Both the position numbers and the translations under genes were made by a program. From NCBI GenBank assembly GCA_963841045.1, contig CAWJBD010000009.1, positions 1 to 35,462 of the forward strand: a stretch of DNA of 35,462 nt, in the 5' to 3' direction. Shown one piece after another: positions 17,212-26,941 of the stretch. Numbering within the stretch: position 1 is the stretch's first letter; each line of letters begins with the position of its first letter. Source of the stretch: Aalborgiella sp963841045. Lineage in GTDB: Bacteria > Pseudomonadota > Gammaproteobacteria > Burkholderiales > Burkholderiaceae_C. The notes beneath the pieces are model-generated. The model was not told where the DNA came from, made no database searches, and was given only the letters and a program-made list of their open reading frames with translations.

Positions 17212-18303
17212 TCAAGGCTTAGTGCGGAACTCTGTAGCAGAGTATAACAGCCCCAAAGCATCCAGCGCCTGAGTCATGTCCGCAGGTAAATTTGAGTGAA
17301 ATTGCAGTGATTCAGCTGTTACAGGGTGCTCAAAAGCCAATTGGCTTGCATGCAAGGCTTGACGCTTCAGTCCAGCCAGAGGTGCACCCCCATAAACCGC
17401 ATCCGCCACCAAGGGATGTCCCAAATACGCCATATGGACTCGTATTTGATGGGTTCGTCCAGTATGCAATCGGCATTGCACCAAACAAGCTTCGTCCGCA
17501 TTTTGTAGCAATGTGAAGGTGGTTTTGGCCAATTTACCACCCGTTTTGGCAAGATCTACCACTGCCATGCGCAAACGATTGCGTGGGTCGCGCCCAATGG
17601 CTTGATCGACATCCAAAGTCTTGGCTCCTGTCCAAGCTTTGTGCGCCAATGCCACATATTGTCTGCTCACCTCGCGATCGGCTATCTTTTTGACCAATGC
17701 ATCCATGGCTTGTCGTGAACGCGCGACCACCATGAGACCGCTGGTATCTTTATCCAAACGGTGCACAATGCCGGCTCTGGGCAGTAACAAAGCACCTTTG
17801 TCACGGTGTAACAGACCATTTAGCAATGTACCGGACCAATTACCTGGCGCAGGGTGAACCACCAATCCAGCTGGTTTATTGATGACCATTAAATGATCAT
17901 CTTCATATACGACCTCAATGTGCATAGCCTCAGGCTTAAATGCTTGGCTTTGTGGCGTGGCATGCAAGACAATGCTTAAGTTATCACCGGCTTTTACTTT
18001 TGTGGCTGCTTTGTGCACCACTTGTGAATTGAGCGTTGCTGCCCCACGTTCAATCAATTGTTGCAAATAACTTCTAGAGAATTCATCTACCAATTGAACA
18101 AGCGCAGCATCCAACCGTTTTCCGTGTACGCTGGCGTCGCATAAGAATGTGCGTACCTCTTGATTGCCTTCTTCGGCATCATCGTTGCCATCAAATTGGC
18201 CGTCTTCAAAGCCAATTTCTTGAAAGCCAAAATCATTCGCAAAAACAGCCTTGATGTCGCTTGAGATGCGTTCGGTCGATATAATGGATTCGCTCTGTTT
18301 CAA
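17212..18303 (-). CDS. rluD: 23S rRNA pseudouridine(1911/1915/1917) synthase RluD
   Basis: The 363-residue enzyme forms the three pseudouridines of helix 69 in the large subunit. An acidic N-terminal stretch of about 45 residues (FEDGQFDGNDDAEEGNQE) precedes an S4 domain (KRLDAALVQLVDEFSRSYLQ). The catalytic domain follows, with VINKPAGLVVHPAPGNWSGT and the active-site aspartate in HRLDKDTSGLMV. RLHTGRTHQIRVHMAYLGHP is near the end. It is divergent from bamD with only 14 bases between start codons, a common betaproteobacterial arrangement, so the rluD promoter must lie within bamD coding sequence. Confidence 0.96.
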   Translation of the reverse strand: MKQSESIISTERISSDIKAVFANDFGFQEIGFEDGQFDGNDDAEEGNQEVRTFLCDASVHGKRLDAALVQLVDEFSRSYLQQLIERGAATLNSQVVHKAATKVKAGDNLSIVLHATPQSQAFKPEAMHIEVVYEDDHLMVINKPAGLVVHPAPGNWSGTLLNGLLHRDKGALLLPRAGIVHRLDKDTSGLMVVARSRQAMDALVKKIADREVSRQYVALAHKAWTGAKTLDVDQAIGRDPRNRLRMAVVDLAKTGGKLAKTTFTLLQNADEACLVQCRLHTGRTHQIRVHMAYLGHPLVADAVYGGAPLAGLKRQALHASQLAFEHPVTAESLQFHSNLPADMTQALDALGLLYSATEFRTKP

Positions 18304-18317
18304 GAAGGTGGCCTCTT

Positions 18318-19178
18318 ATGTTTAACGATAAATTATCAACGCAAATGGATTCTTTACCAACACGACCCCAATCGTTAATGAAAACTCGACTGCTGAATTC
18401 AACACTCATGGCACTTTTATTGAGTTTAGGCTTGGCTGCATGCTCCAGCACGACAGAGGACAGCACAGCCAACTCCAGTCCCAACAAAATTTACAGCGAT
18501 GCCAAGTCTGAACTAGCCGATGGCGCTTTTGACAAGGCCATTGCCTTGCTGGAAAAACTGGAAGGCCGCGCTGCAGGTACACCTCTGGCCCAGCAAGCCC
18601 AATTGGACAAAGCATTCGCACAATATAAAAACGGCGACTTGGCTCAAGCTTTGGCCACGATTGACCGTTTTTTGAAACTTCACCCTACCAGCCCTGCGCT
18701 GGATTACGCCTTGTACCTCAAGGGTACAGTGACGTTTGCCGACAATTTGGGATTATTCGGTTCGTTTACACGGCAAGATTTGTCTGAACGCGACCAAAAA
18801 GCGGGGAAAGAATCGTTCGACGCATACAAAGAACTTGTCGTTAAATTCCCTGACTCCAAATATTCAGTTGATGCGCGTCAACGCATGACCTATATAGCCA
18901 ATTCATTGGCTTTGTATGAAGTGCATGTTGCCAGATACTATTATTCACGTGGTGCTTATGTGGCCGCTATCAACCGCGCGCAACAAGCCATTACGGATTA
19001 CCGCGATGTGCCAGCTTTGGAAGAAGCCATGTACATTGTTTACAAATCGTACGAAGCTTTGAACATGAATGATTTGCGTGACGATGCCAAACGCATCATG
19101 ACCACATCGTTCCCGAATAGCGAATTCTTAAGCAAAGGCTTGCAAGTGGGTCCTAAGAGCTGGTGGCAACTCTGGTAG
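18318..19178 (+). CDS. bamD: Outer membrane protein assembly factor BamD
   Basis: BamD is the essential TPR lipoprotein of the BAM complex, which folds beta-barrel proteins into the outer membrane. A lipoprotein signal ends LSLGLAAC (C42 from this start). TPR units follow: IYSDAKSELADGAFDKAIAL, AQYKNGDLAQALATIDRFLK and SRGAYVAAINRAQQAI. The start is ambiguous. ATG 18318 has a strong AGAAGGTGG Shine-Dalgarno six bases upstream but gives a 20-residue extension before the signal. ATG 18378 gives a standard signal peptide but no clear ribosome site. I report 18318. Its stop is 15 bases from the convergent dinG stop, with no terminator hairpin. Confidence 0.93.
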   Translation: MFNDKLSTQMDSLPTRPQSLMKTRLLNSTLMALLLSLGLAACSSTTEDSTANSSPNKIYSDAKSELADGAFDKAIALLEKLEGRAAGTPLAQQAQLDKAFAQYKNGDLAQALATIDRFLKLHPTSPALDYALYLKGTVTFADNLGLFGSFTRQDLSERDQKAGKESFDAYKELVVKFPDSKYSVDARQRMTYIANSLALYEVHVARYYYSRGAYVAAINRAQQAITDYRDVPALEEAMYIVYKSYEALNMNDLRDDAKRIMTTSFPNSEFLSKGLQVGPKSWWQLW

Positions 19179-19193
19179 AATTCGTTATTGAAT

Positions 19194-21237
19194 TTACGTT
19201 TGATCCATTTGCTGCATCAAAGTCTGCTTTAAGTCAGCATCGTCCTGCAGCAATCTCATCGATGGCAGTGATGCCAAAATTCGTCTGCCATAACCCATTT
19301 GCGTTAAACGCGTGTCGCATATCATCAGCACGCCAACATCGGTTTCACGGCGTATCAATCTCCCAGCGCCTTGTTTGAGTGCGACACAAGCCTCTGGCAC
19401 AAAATAATCATTGAAAGCACTGCGTCCTTGGGCTTCCAACCGTTTCGATCGCGCTTCCACCAATGGATCGTTCGGTGGTGGGAATGGCAGTTTATCGATG
19501 ACGACCAAAGCCAATTCGTCACCAGGTACATCCACGCCCTCCCAAAAAGAAGCCGATGCCACCAGCACACATGCTGCACGACCTTGCGTAGAACCTTCGC
19601 GAAACCGCTCCAGTAATTCCCGTTTCGCTTGTTGCCCTTGAATCAACACTTCGATTCCAGTGCTGGCATCAAAAACCTGTTGTAATCGCTCGCCAATCAC
19701 TCGCATGGCTTTGAGTGTGGTGGTCAATATGAGCGTGCGCCCATGCAAGATGCGAATGGCATCAACAACCGTATTGGCGACTTGCATACTGTGCGTGGGG
19801 TCGTTCGGTTTGGGCAAATTCTTCGGCACATAGACTGCCGCTTGATGGGCATAATCGAAAGGGCTTTCAACTTTCAAAATAGTTGATTGTGTTAAACCAC
19901 AGGGCTCTGTGAACCAGCTTAAATTGGCATCGTGACCCAGTGTGGCAGACGCAAATATCCACGATTTGAATGACTGAGTTTCAGCTTCATTGACGTTTCA
20001 ACATTTTGCTTTGAACCGCTTGTGCAATATCCAAAGGCGACTCAACCAAGCGTATGTGTTGCCCCACTTCTAGCCAACGAACGGTATCAACTTTATTGGC
20101 AGCCTTAAACAATTCTGCACGCTCTAGTAACTGGTTACAACGCTCTAACAAGCGCACAAAATCTGGCCCCAACTCGCTGACCATATTCAAAGCGACAATC
20201 AGTTTTTCAGTGGCTGCAGTAATTGACTGCAAAGCTTCAAACCAAGTGTGCGCATCTACATTTTCTGGCACGGAGTCTACCCAGCGCAACTTGGTACCTG
20301 CAACATGCTTACCAACACTCAAACGCAGATCACGTGCAGCTTTTTCTAAATCTGATGCCAAATCGCGCCATTCACATAAACCACGTGCCAACAACAATCC
20401 GGTTGCCAATACATCTCTGGTTAAATCAATGATCTGAGCCGTGCCCAGTTGCGCACCTAAAAATTGAACGCCTGTTTCGTTCAGTTGATGCGCCTCATCA
20501 AAAATCACAACTCGAACTGTTGGCAACAATTCAGCCATACCTGAATCCCGCACCGCTAAATCTGCAAAAAATAAATGGTGGTTAATCACAACCACATCAG
20601 CTGCAAGTGCTTCACGCCTTGCCAAATTGACGTGACAGTTGCGAAATTTCGGACATTGCGATCCCAAGCAGTTATCGCGACTCGAGGTGATGTAGGGCAA
20701 AACGGGGGATCGTTCATCCAAGCCTGATAACTCTGCCAAATCCCCACTCTGTGTGGTGTGCGACCAGGTCTCAACTTTGGCCAAGGTATTTTGTATGCCC
20801 CTGTCGTTACTTCCAAAGTCTTGACGTGCGAGTTCTAAACGGTATGTGCACAAATAGCTCGAGCGGCCCTTTAGCAGAGCCGTTTTGACAGGCATGCCCA
20901 GCATATCAACCAAATTTGGCAAATCACGCCCAAACAACTGGTCTTGCAATGTCTTCGTCGCAGTGGAGATGATGACACGCTCACCACTTAATAATGCGGG
21001 GACCAAGTAAGCATAGGTTTTACCGACACCCGTTCCAGCTTCAACCACCAAGGTCTCGCTTTTTTGAATGGCATCGGCAACAGCATGTGCCATGGCGGTT
21101 TGCCCAGCACGTGGTTTAAAAAATGGATCATGCTGAGATAAGACGCCTTGTTCTTCAAATATGGCATTGATTCGAGTCACAGAATTCTGCACAAAGTCTG
21201 GTGCAACACTGTTTTCTATGTGTACTTTATTAATCAA
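19194..21237 (-). CDS. dinG: DinG-family ATP-dependent DNA helicase, frameshifted
   Basis: This is an XPD-like superfamily 2 helicase with an iron-sulfur cluster that unwinds damaged or structured DNA. Visible are Walker A EAGTGVGKT (residues 66-74), four cysteines for the cluster (SSYLCTYR, then DNCLGSQCPKFRNC), the DEAH box FDEAHQLN, and late helicase motifs SASFWEGVDVPGDELALVVI and ALKQGAGRLIRRETDVGV. The frame breaks near 19995 in ATGTTGAAACGTCAATGA. The family sequence NVNEAETQSFKSWIFASATL resumes in the +1 frame, explained by one extra A. Joined length is about 680 residues. The nominal start is a TTG (21237); GTGs at V16 and V20 are alternatives and none has a good ribosome site. A 118-base gap separates it from the PP2C gene. 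Confidence 0.88.
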
Positions 21238-21355
21238 AATCGAAGAAATCCATTAAAAATTATCAACCACAGCTTATTCAATGTGCATGGTGTGATAACC
21301 TTGCCGCCGACCATGAATCAACTGACATATTCCTAAACACATAGTCGCCCAGTAT

Positions 21356-22105
21356 ATGAGCAAAGACTTGCATTTCAGTGCAGCCACAGGTATCCATCAA
21401 GGTGATCGTGCGTCGCAACAAGACAGAGTTCATATTTTTAAAAGTAAACGCGAGCCAAAATGCCTTTTGGTGATTGTTGCCGATGGCATGGGTGGCGCAT
21501 CGGGTGGACGCAAAGCTTCTGACCAAGTGATGCAAACAGCAGAACAGTTGTTTAAGTCATTTAACTCTAAAACGGACGATGCAAAAAAGCTGCTCGAACA
21601 AATTGCGTTAGAAGCACATACAGTCATTGGCTTAACAGCCATCACATCTGAACAACAACCCCACAGCACCTATGCTGCGTTTTTAACCACCAGCTCTGGG
21701 GAATGCCATTGGGCTCATGTGGGCGATTCGCGCATTTACCACTTCAACCATGCCACACTGGTCAAAAGAACTTCTGATCATTCCTACGTGCAAGCCCTTG
21801 TCGATTGCGGTGAATTGACAGAAGAAAAAGCACAACGACACCCCAAAGCCAACATTTTGACGCGCATTTTGGGAAGTAAATCAGCGCCTGAAATCGATTT
21901 CCATCATGTTGCAAAAATCAAGTCAGGTGACTGTTTCATCGCTTGCACCGATGGTCTTTGGGCTTACTACTCCGTGCAAGAACTAGGGCAAATTCTTGCC
22001 AACCTGCAACCGCGTGAAGCAACAGAATTTCTCATACAGAGCGCCAGAACAAGAAGCAACAAGCGTGGAGATAATTTGTCTGTCGCCATCGTTAAATACG
22101 ATTAG
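21356..22105 (+). CDS. PP2C-family protein serine/threonine phosphatase
   Basis: The 249-residue soluble protein shows the PP2C metal-binding motifs in order: QGDRASQQDRV (residues 15-25), VADGMGGASGG with D43, HWAHVGDSRIYHF in the middle, and ACTDGLWAYYS. It closes with NKRGDNLSVAIVKYD. Stp1-like enzymes dephosphorylate targets of Hanks-type kinases using Mn or Mg. No kinase gene is in the window, so its partner is unknown. It overlaps the end of the convergent coiled-coil gene by 14 bases. No Shine-Dalgarno precedes ATG 21356. Confidence 0.93.
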   Translation: MSKDLHFSAATGIHQGDRASQQDRVHIFKSKREPKCLLVIVADGMGGASGGRKASDQVMQTAEQLFKSFNSKTDDAKKLLEQIALEAHTVIGLTAITSEQQPHSTYAAFLTTSSGECHWAHVGDSRIYHFNHATLVKRTSDHSYVQALVDCGELTEEKAQRHPKANILTRILGSKSAPEIDFHHVAKIKSGDCFIACTDGLWAYYSVQELGQILANLQPREATEFLIQSARTRSNKRGDNLSVAIVKYD

Positions 22106-22847
22106 GACTGGATTTACTATAAAAACCTAAGCGAATTTTTCTCGCTTTTGACATCACCTCTATTTTGGAGTCGGGAGATTTTAATTCTGACTTTGCTGTC
22201 GACGGCGATGGCAATGGCGCAGCTTTTGGTTTGCTTCGGTTTGCATTTCTTTCTTCTACAGCGCTTTTTCGTGCTTGTGCCTCAGCGATTTTATTTTGAA
22301 ATTTAGCCGCGTTAGTACTTTCTTGATTGCTTTTGGCGGACCGTCTATTGGCTTTTTTAGCCGATTCGATTTTCTTCAATTCTGTCTTTTGCGCCCTCAA
22401 CTTGGCTTGTGCCTGAGCCTGAGTTTGCTTTTGCTGTTGTTTCTGCACCTGTGAATCGTTTGAGCGCTTATCGGTGTTCACTTCGGTATCTGATGCTTGA
22501 ATTGGCTGTTTTGATGACGATTGAGTCTGTTTGCTTTGAATTTTGGCTTTTTTCAAGGCACGTTCTTCATCATTCAAAACCAATTCACGCTGCTTTACAT
22601 TTGCGAGCGACTTCGTCTTTTGTTGTTTGGCAGCATCAATACAAGGCGTTGCAATGAATTTTTTTAAGCACAGCGCTTCCTGCTCTTTGTAGTTTGATTC
22701 AATTTCGGTTTTTTCTTGGCGTATCTGTTTACGCGCTTGCTCTATTGATACTTGAGTGCCATTTTGAGCTGTAGCCGGCATAATATATGCATATATTGCT
22801 ATTAAATATATAGCAAAATAAATGATTTTATGCATGTTGAATGACAT
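22092..22847 (-). CDS. Secreted Lys/Gln/Ala-rich coiled-coil hypothetical protein
   Basis: I do not recognise a named family. From ATG 22847 a signal peptide is evident (hydrophobic KIIYFAIYLIAIYAYI, then ATAQ as likely cleavage, about residue 28). The mature part is almost wholly charged and helical. It has SIEQARKQIRQEKTEIESNY, a cysteine pair in CLKKFIATPC, then Q/K/A-rich coiled coil (VQKQQQKQTQAQAQAKLRA) and a basic P/S-rich tail. This resembles periplasmic coiled-coil proteins with one disulfide. An in-frame ATG at 22835 (MHKIIYF) is an alternative start. It begins 10 bases after the zapE stop, so it is probably the last gene of the odh-zapE transcript. It overlaps the PP2C stop by 14 bases. 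Confidence 0.75.
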   Translation of the reverse strand: MSFNMHKIIYFAIYLIAIYAYIMPATAQNGTQVSIEQARKQIRQEKTEIESNYKEQEALCLKKFIATPCIDAAKQQKTKSLANVKQRELVLNDEERALKKAKIQSKQTQSSSKQPIQASDTEVNTDKRSNDSQVQKQQQKQTQAQAQAKLRAQKTELKKIESAKKANRRSAKSNQESTNAAKFQNKIAEAQARKSAVEERNANRSKPKAAPLPSPSTAKSELKSPDSKIEVMSKARKIRLGFYSKSSPNRI

Positions 22848-22857
22848 CGTGATTCAA

Positions 22858-23961
22858 TTAAACCAATTGTGTATCGACCAAACGCCTGTCTGAATTTAAA
22901 TATTCAATCGACTGCATCTCATTGATGCGCGATACAGTTCGAACAAACTCATGTGCCAATGGTCCTTCTGTGTACAAGGCTTCAGGTTCAACATCCGCCG
23001 ACATGATCAGCTTTACTCTGCGATCGTACATCACATCGACTAACCATGTGAAACGCCGTGCTTCGCTGGACATTCGGGGTGGCATGTAGGGCACATTGCT
23101 CAGCAGCACGGTATGAAATTGTTCTGCAATTTCGAGATAATCATTTTGCGAACGTGGGCCGCCACACAAAACTTTAAAGTCAAACCAAACCACGCCCGGC
23201 GCTTTACGTCGCGCTTTGATTTCACGCGCCTCAATGTGCATCACGGGATCTTCATCAGGCGATGCTGTTAACAATTCAAATGACTTTGTCATGGCCAAAT
23301 CAGCCGCTTCACCGCCTGGCATGTGGTAACTGTGGATTTGCGCCAGTGTTTGTTGCCGGTAATCAGTGCCGTTATCGACATTGACAACATCCAAACGCGC
23401 ATTGAGCAAATCGATGGCTGGCAGAATTCTGTCTCTGTGCATGCCACCGGGGTACAAATCGCTGGGTTTGAAATTAGATGTGGTGACAAAACCAACACCA
23501 TGTTTGAACAATGCATCGAGTAAGCGATACAAAATCATGGCGTCGGTGATGTCGGCTACGTGAAATTCATCAAAACAAATCAACTTATAGCGTGTCGCCA
23601 TGCGCTTTGCCAACACATCCAATGGGTTAGCAATGCCTTGCAAATCGCGTAATTCACGATGAACCTCACGCATGAATTCATGAAAATGCAAACGCGTTTT
23701 GCGCCTTAGTGGCACTGCTTTATAAAAGCAGTCCATCAAAAAACTTTTACCTCGTCCCACCCCGCCATACAGGTAAACACCGCGTGGTTCGTCGGGGTGG
23801 TTCACCAATTTTTTAAGCGCATTTGATCGTTGAATTTTATACGCCGACCAATCTGCTGCGCACCGATCCAGTACCTCAATGGCGTGAATTTGTGCAGGGT
23901 CACTGGTGTAGCCTCGCACCAGCAACTCTGCATCGTAAACCTCACGCACAGTCTGCGACAT
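22858..23961 (-). CDS. zapE: Cell division protein ZapE (AFG1-like ATPase)
   Basis: The 367-residue AFG1/ZapE-type P-loop ATPase shows Walker A YGGVGRGKS (about residues 65-73), then MDCFYKAV and LHFHEFMREVHREL. Walker B is ICFDEFHVADITDAMIL, with FVTTSNFKPSDLYPGG as sensor region. In E. coli ZapE associates with the FtsZ ring during constriction. It follows lpdA by 19 bases and is intact. Downstream of odh genes is its usual place in Comamonadaceae, which supports the taxonomic reading. Confidence 0.95.
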   Translation of the reverse strand: MSQTVREVYDAELLVRGYTSDPAQIHAIEVLDRCAADWSAYKIQRSNALKKLVNHPDEPRGVYLYGGVGRGKSFLMDCFYKAVPLRRKTRLHFHEFMREVHRELRDLQGIANPLDVLAKRMATRYKLICFDEFHVADITDAMILYRLLDALFKHGVGFVTTSNFKPSDLYPGGMHRDRILPAIDLLNARLDVVNVDNGTDYRQQTLAQIHSYHMPGGEAADLAMTKSFELLTASPDEDPVMHIEAREIKARRKAPGVVWFDFKVLCGGPRSQNDYLEIAEQFHTVLLSNVPYMPPRMSSEARRFTWLVDVMYDRRVKLIMSADVEPEALYTEGPLAHEFVRTVSRINEMQSIEYLNSDRRLVDTQLV

Positions 23962-23980
23962 GTTAATAATGCCTGCTACT

Positions 23981-25415
23981 TTAGAAATTCAAGGTGCGCT
24001 TATCAACTGCCAAGGCAGCTTCTTTGGTCGATTCGCTCAAGGTTGGGTGACCGTGGCAAATGCGGGCAATGTCCTCGCTGCTGGCTCTGAATGCCATGGC
24101 CATCACACATTCAGCAATCAGCTCGCTGGCTTGCGGGCCAACGATATGGGCGCCCAGTACTTCGTCTGTCGTGGCATCAGCCAAGATTTTGACCATGCCT
24201 GTGGTGTCGCCCAAAGCGCGTGCGCGCCCATTCGCTAGGAATGGGAAGCTGCCTGCTTTATAGGCCACACCGTCTGCTTTGAGTTGCTGTTCCGTACGAC
24301 CCACCCAAGCGATTTCAGGGTGGGTGTAAATAATCCATGGCGTTGTGCCAAAGTCCACGTGTCCGTGCTGACCCGCAATGCGCTCTGCCACGGCTACGCC
24401 CTCTTCTTCGGCCTTGTGCGCCAACATGGGGCCACGCACCACGTCGCCAATCGCCCATACATTGGGCAAGTTTGTTTTGCAGTCACCGTCCACCGTAATC
24501 ATGCCGCGTTCGTCCACCGCTAAGCCCACCGCTTGTGCGTTCAAACCATCCGTATTGGGCACGCGACCAATTGAGACGATTAATTTGTCGGCTTCCAGTG
24601 TCTGCGCTTCACCTTTGGCATTGGTGTAGGCAATGGTGACACCTTTTTTAGCAACTTTGACATCACCAACCTTGACACCCAATTCAATTTTCAAACCTTG
24701 CTTGTCGAAAGCTTTTTTTGCTTCTTTTGCGATTTGTTCATCCACCGCCGCCAGGAATGTAGGCATACCTTCAAGAATTGTCACCTCTGCGCCCAAACGA
24801 CGCCAGACGCTGCCCATTTCCAAGCCAATCACGCCAGAGCCAATCAGTGCCAGCTTTTTGGGCACAGCCGTTAATGCCAGCGCGCCGTCGTTGGACAACA
24901 CTGTTTGTTCATCAAAAGGCACACCAGGCAAAGCACGTGCGTTTGAACCGGTTGCTACCACAATGTGCGCCCCAGTGATCTCTTGCACCGTTTTGTCATT
25001 GGCAGTTACTGACAAGGTGTATGCGCCACCATCGGCTTTGACAAATGCCGCACGACCGTGAAAGAACGTGACCTTGTTCTTTTTGAACAAATACAAAATA
25101 CCGTCGTTGTTTTGTTTAACAACACCGTCTTTGCGCGAAATCATCTTGGCCACGTCCATCTTGACATCTTTGGCGCTGATGCCGTGTTCTGCAAAATGCA
25201 AGTTCGCATGCTCAAAATGCTCGCTTGATTGCAGCAGCGCCTTGGACGGAATGCAACCCACATTGGTACAAGTGCCACCCAACGCCGGCTTGCCGTCCTT
25301 ACCTGTAGCATGCGTCCACACAAGCCACAGTTTTACCCAATTGCGCAGCGCGAATCGCCGCAATATAGCCACCAGGACCACCACCGATAACGACCACGTC
25401 AAATTGTTTGGACAT
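23981..25415 (-). CDS. lpdA: Dihydrolipoamide dehydrogenase (E3), frameshifted near N-terminus
   Basis: This is the FAD-dependent E3 subunit that reoxidises lipoamide in the 2-oxoglutarate dehydrogenase complex. The true start is ATG 25415 with a GAGGTAAGT ribosome site. It gives SKQFDVVVIGGGPGGYIAAI (FAD-binding Rossmann motif) and reaches TVACVDACYR then TAA at 25299-25301. The redox-active disulfide motif GGTCTNVGCIPSK and everything to the C-terminal HGHPTLSEST lie in the +1 frame. The break sits at GTGGACGC (about 25310-25317). If the ancestor held two tandem copies of this 8-mer (reading VDAWTHA), loss of one copy restores family-like sequence. Joined length is about 477 residues, or 480 with the lost copy. 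Confidence 0.9.
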
Positions 25416-25578
25416 ACTTACCTCAAAATAGATTAATTTCGATACTAGGTGTCAATAAAGAGCTTTACCCTTTCCAGCAAACACCACAGGACTGGCTTTG
25501 CCGGCCTGTTGGTGTTGCCCCCTGCAAGGGGGGTGGCGAAGCACACGCAGTGCGCGCAGCTTGGGGGTGTTCGATTTT
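25416..25578. repeat. odhB-lpdA spacer with GC-rich stem-loops (REP-like)
   Basis: The 163-base spacer holds a perfect 6-bp stem CCCCCT (25518-25523) / AGGGGG (25527-25532) with a three-base loop. A GCACACGCAGTGCGCGC stretch and GGGGGTG near the odhB stop follow. C-run/G-run hairpins next to a GCGAAGC-like segment are common as dispersed intergenic elements in Comamonadaceae. Between two cotranscribed genes it could stabilise mRNA ends or tune lpdA expression. Assignment to a repeat family is from memory, not comparison. Confidence 0.55.
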
Positions 25579-26881
25579 CTAAATATCAAACAACAAACGT
25601 GCTGGATCTTCCATCGCTTCTTTCATGGCGACCAAGCCAAGTACGGCTTCACGACCGTCGATGATGCGGTGGTCATAGCTCATGGCAAAGTAGTTCATGG
25701 GACGGATAACGATTTGGCCGTTTTCAACCACTGCACGGTCTTTGGTCGCATGGATACCCAGGATAGCACTTTGCGGAGGGTTGATGATGGGTGTCGACAA
25801 CATAGAGCCAAATGTTCCACCATTGCTGATAGAGAAAGTGCCGCCCATCATCTCGTCCATGCCCAGTTTGCCATCACGTGCTTTCACGCCAAATTCTGCA
25901 ATTTTCTTTTCAATATCCGCAAAGCTCATTTGATCGGCATTGCGCAAAATAGGCACAACCAAACCGCGTGGTGAGCCAACAGCGATACCAATATCAAAAT
26001 AGCCGTGGTACACGATGTCATTGCCGTCTACGCTGGCATTCAGAACGGGGAATTTCTTCAAGGCATGCACCGCAGCTTTGACAAAGAAACTCATGAATCC
26101 AAGTTTCACGCCGTGCTCTTTCTCAAATCGCTCTTGCATGCGCTTGCGCATTTCCATCACTGGCGCCATATTGATTTCATTGAAAGTGGTCAAAATGGCA
26201 TTGGTCGATTGCGATTGCAGCAAACGCTCTGCCACGCGTGCACGCAAACGGCTCATGGGAACGCGTTGTTCAGGACGCTCACCCAAATCCAAAGCTTTAG
26301 CCGCCACAGGTGGTAAAGATTTATTGGCATTTAGGCCTGTAGCCGGCATATTTGCTGCCTGAGGTGCTATACTATTTGCAGCATTAGCCGAACCTGAGGA
26401 ATTTGTACCTGAAGCAACTGCACCAATGACGTCACCCTTGGTGATGCGACCATCTTTGCCTGTACCTGTTACGGCTCCTGCTGCCAAACCATTGTCAGCC
26501 AACATTTTTGCCGCCGCTGGCATTGCCACGCCTGCCATGCTAGTAGATGTTGCAGCAGAAGCAGCTTGTGCAGCAACGGGTGCAGATGCAGCTGGTGTTG
26601 GTGCTGGAGCAGCCGCAGGTAGCAGCAGCTCCGACTTTGCCATCGGTGTCAATGCGTGCGATCAATTGCTCGGCAACGACTGTGGCGCCATCACCCACCA
26701 AAATTTCTGACAACACACCACTGCTAGGTGCTGGTACTTCTAGCACCACTTTGTCGGTTTCGATTTCAATCAATATTTCGTCCGCCGCAACCAAATCGCC
26801 AGCTTTTTTCTTCCATGTCAGCATGGTGGCTTCAGCCACAGATTCGGACAATTGCGGTACTTTTACTTCTGTTAATGCCAT
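25579..26881 (-). CDS. odhB: Dihydrolipoyllysine succinyltransferase E2 of 2-oxoglutarate dehydrogenase, frameshifted
   Basis: From ATG 26881 the lipoyl domain reads VKVPQLSESVAEATML and EIETDKVVLEVPAPSSGV (lipoylated lysine K44). An Ala/Pro linker follows. The frame breaks near 26625 in GCTGCTGCTACCTGCG. The linker continues in the +1 frame as PAAAPAPTPAA, then the E1/E3-binding domain (PAAAKMLADNGLAAGAVTGT) and the catalytic domain ending SYDHRIIDGREAVLGL (catalytic His and Asp). One extra A explains the break. Joined length is about 433 residues. It transfers succinyl groups from OdhA's thiamine intermediate to CoA. It lies 60 bases after odhA and 163 bases before lpdA. Confidence 0.92.
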
Positions 26882-26941
26882 GATGTTTATTCCGTATTTC
26901 TATATGTGATAAAGGTTTTTGATTGATTTACTTTATTGGGT

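Noticed and set aside
17170..17247. 25-codon plus-strand ORF before the rluD stop
   Set aside because: It overlaps rluD antisense, has no clear ribosome site, and matches nothing I recognise.
22796..22815. TTGCTAT-N6-ATAGCAA hairpin resembling the repeat stem
   Set aside because: It lies inside signal-peptide codons and lacks the conserved tail, so chance in AT-rich coding DNA is sufficient.
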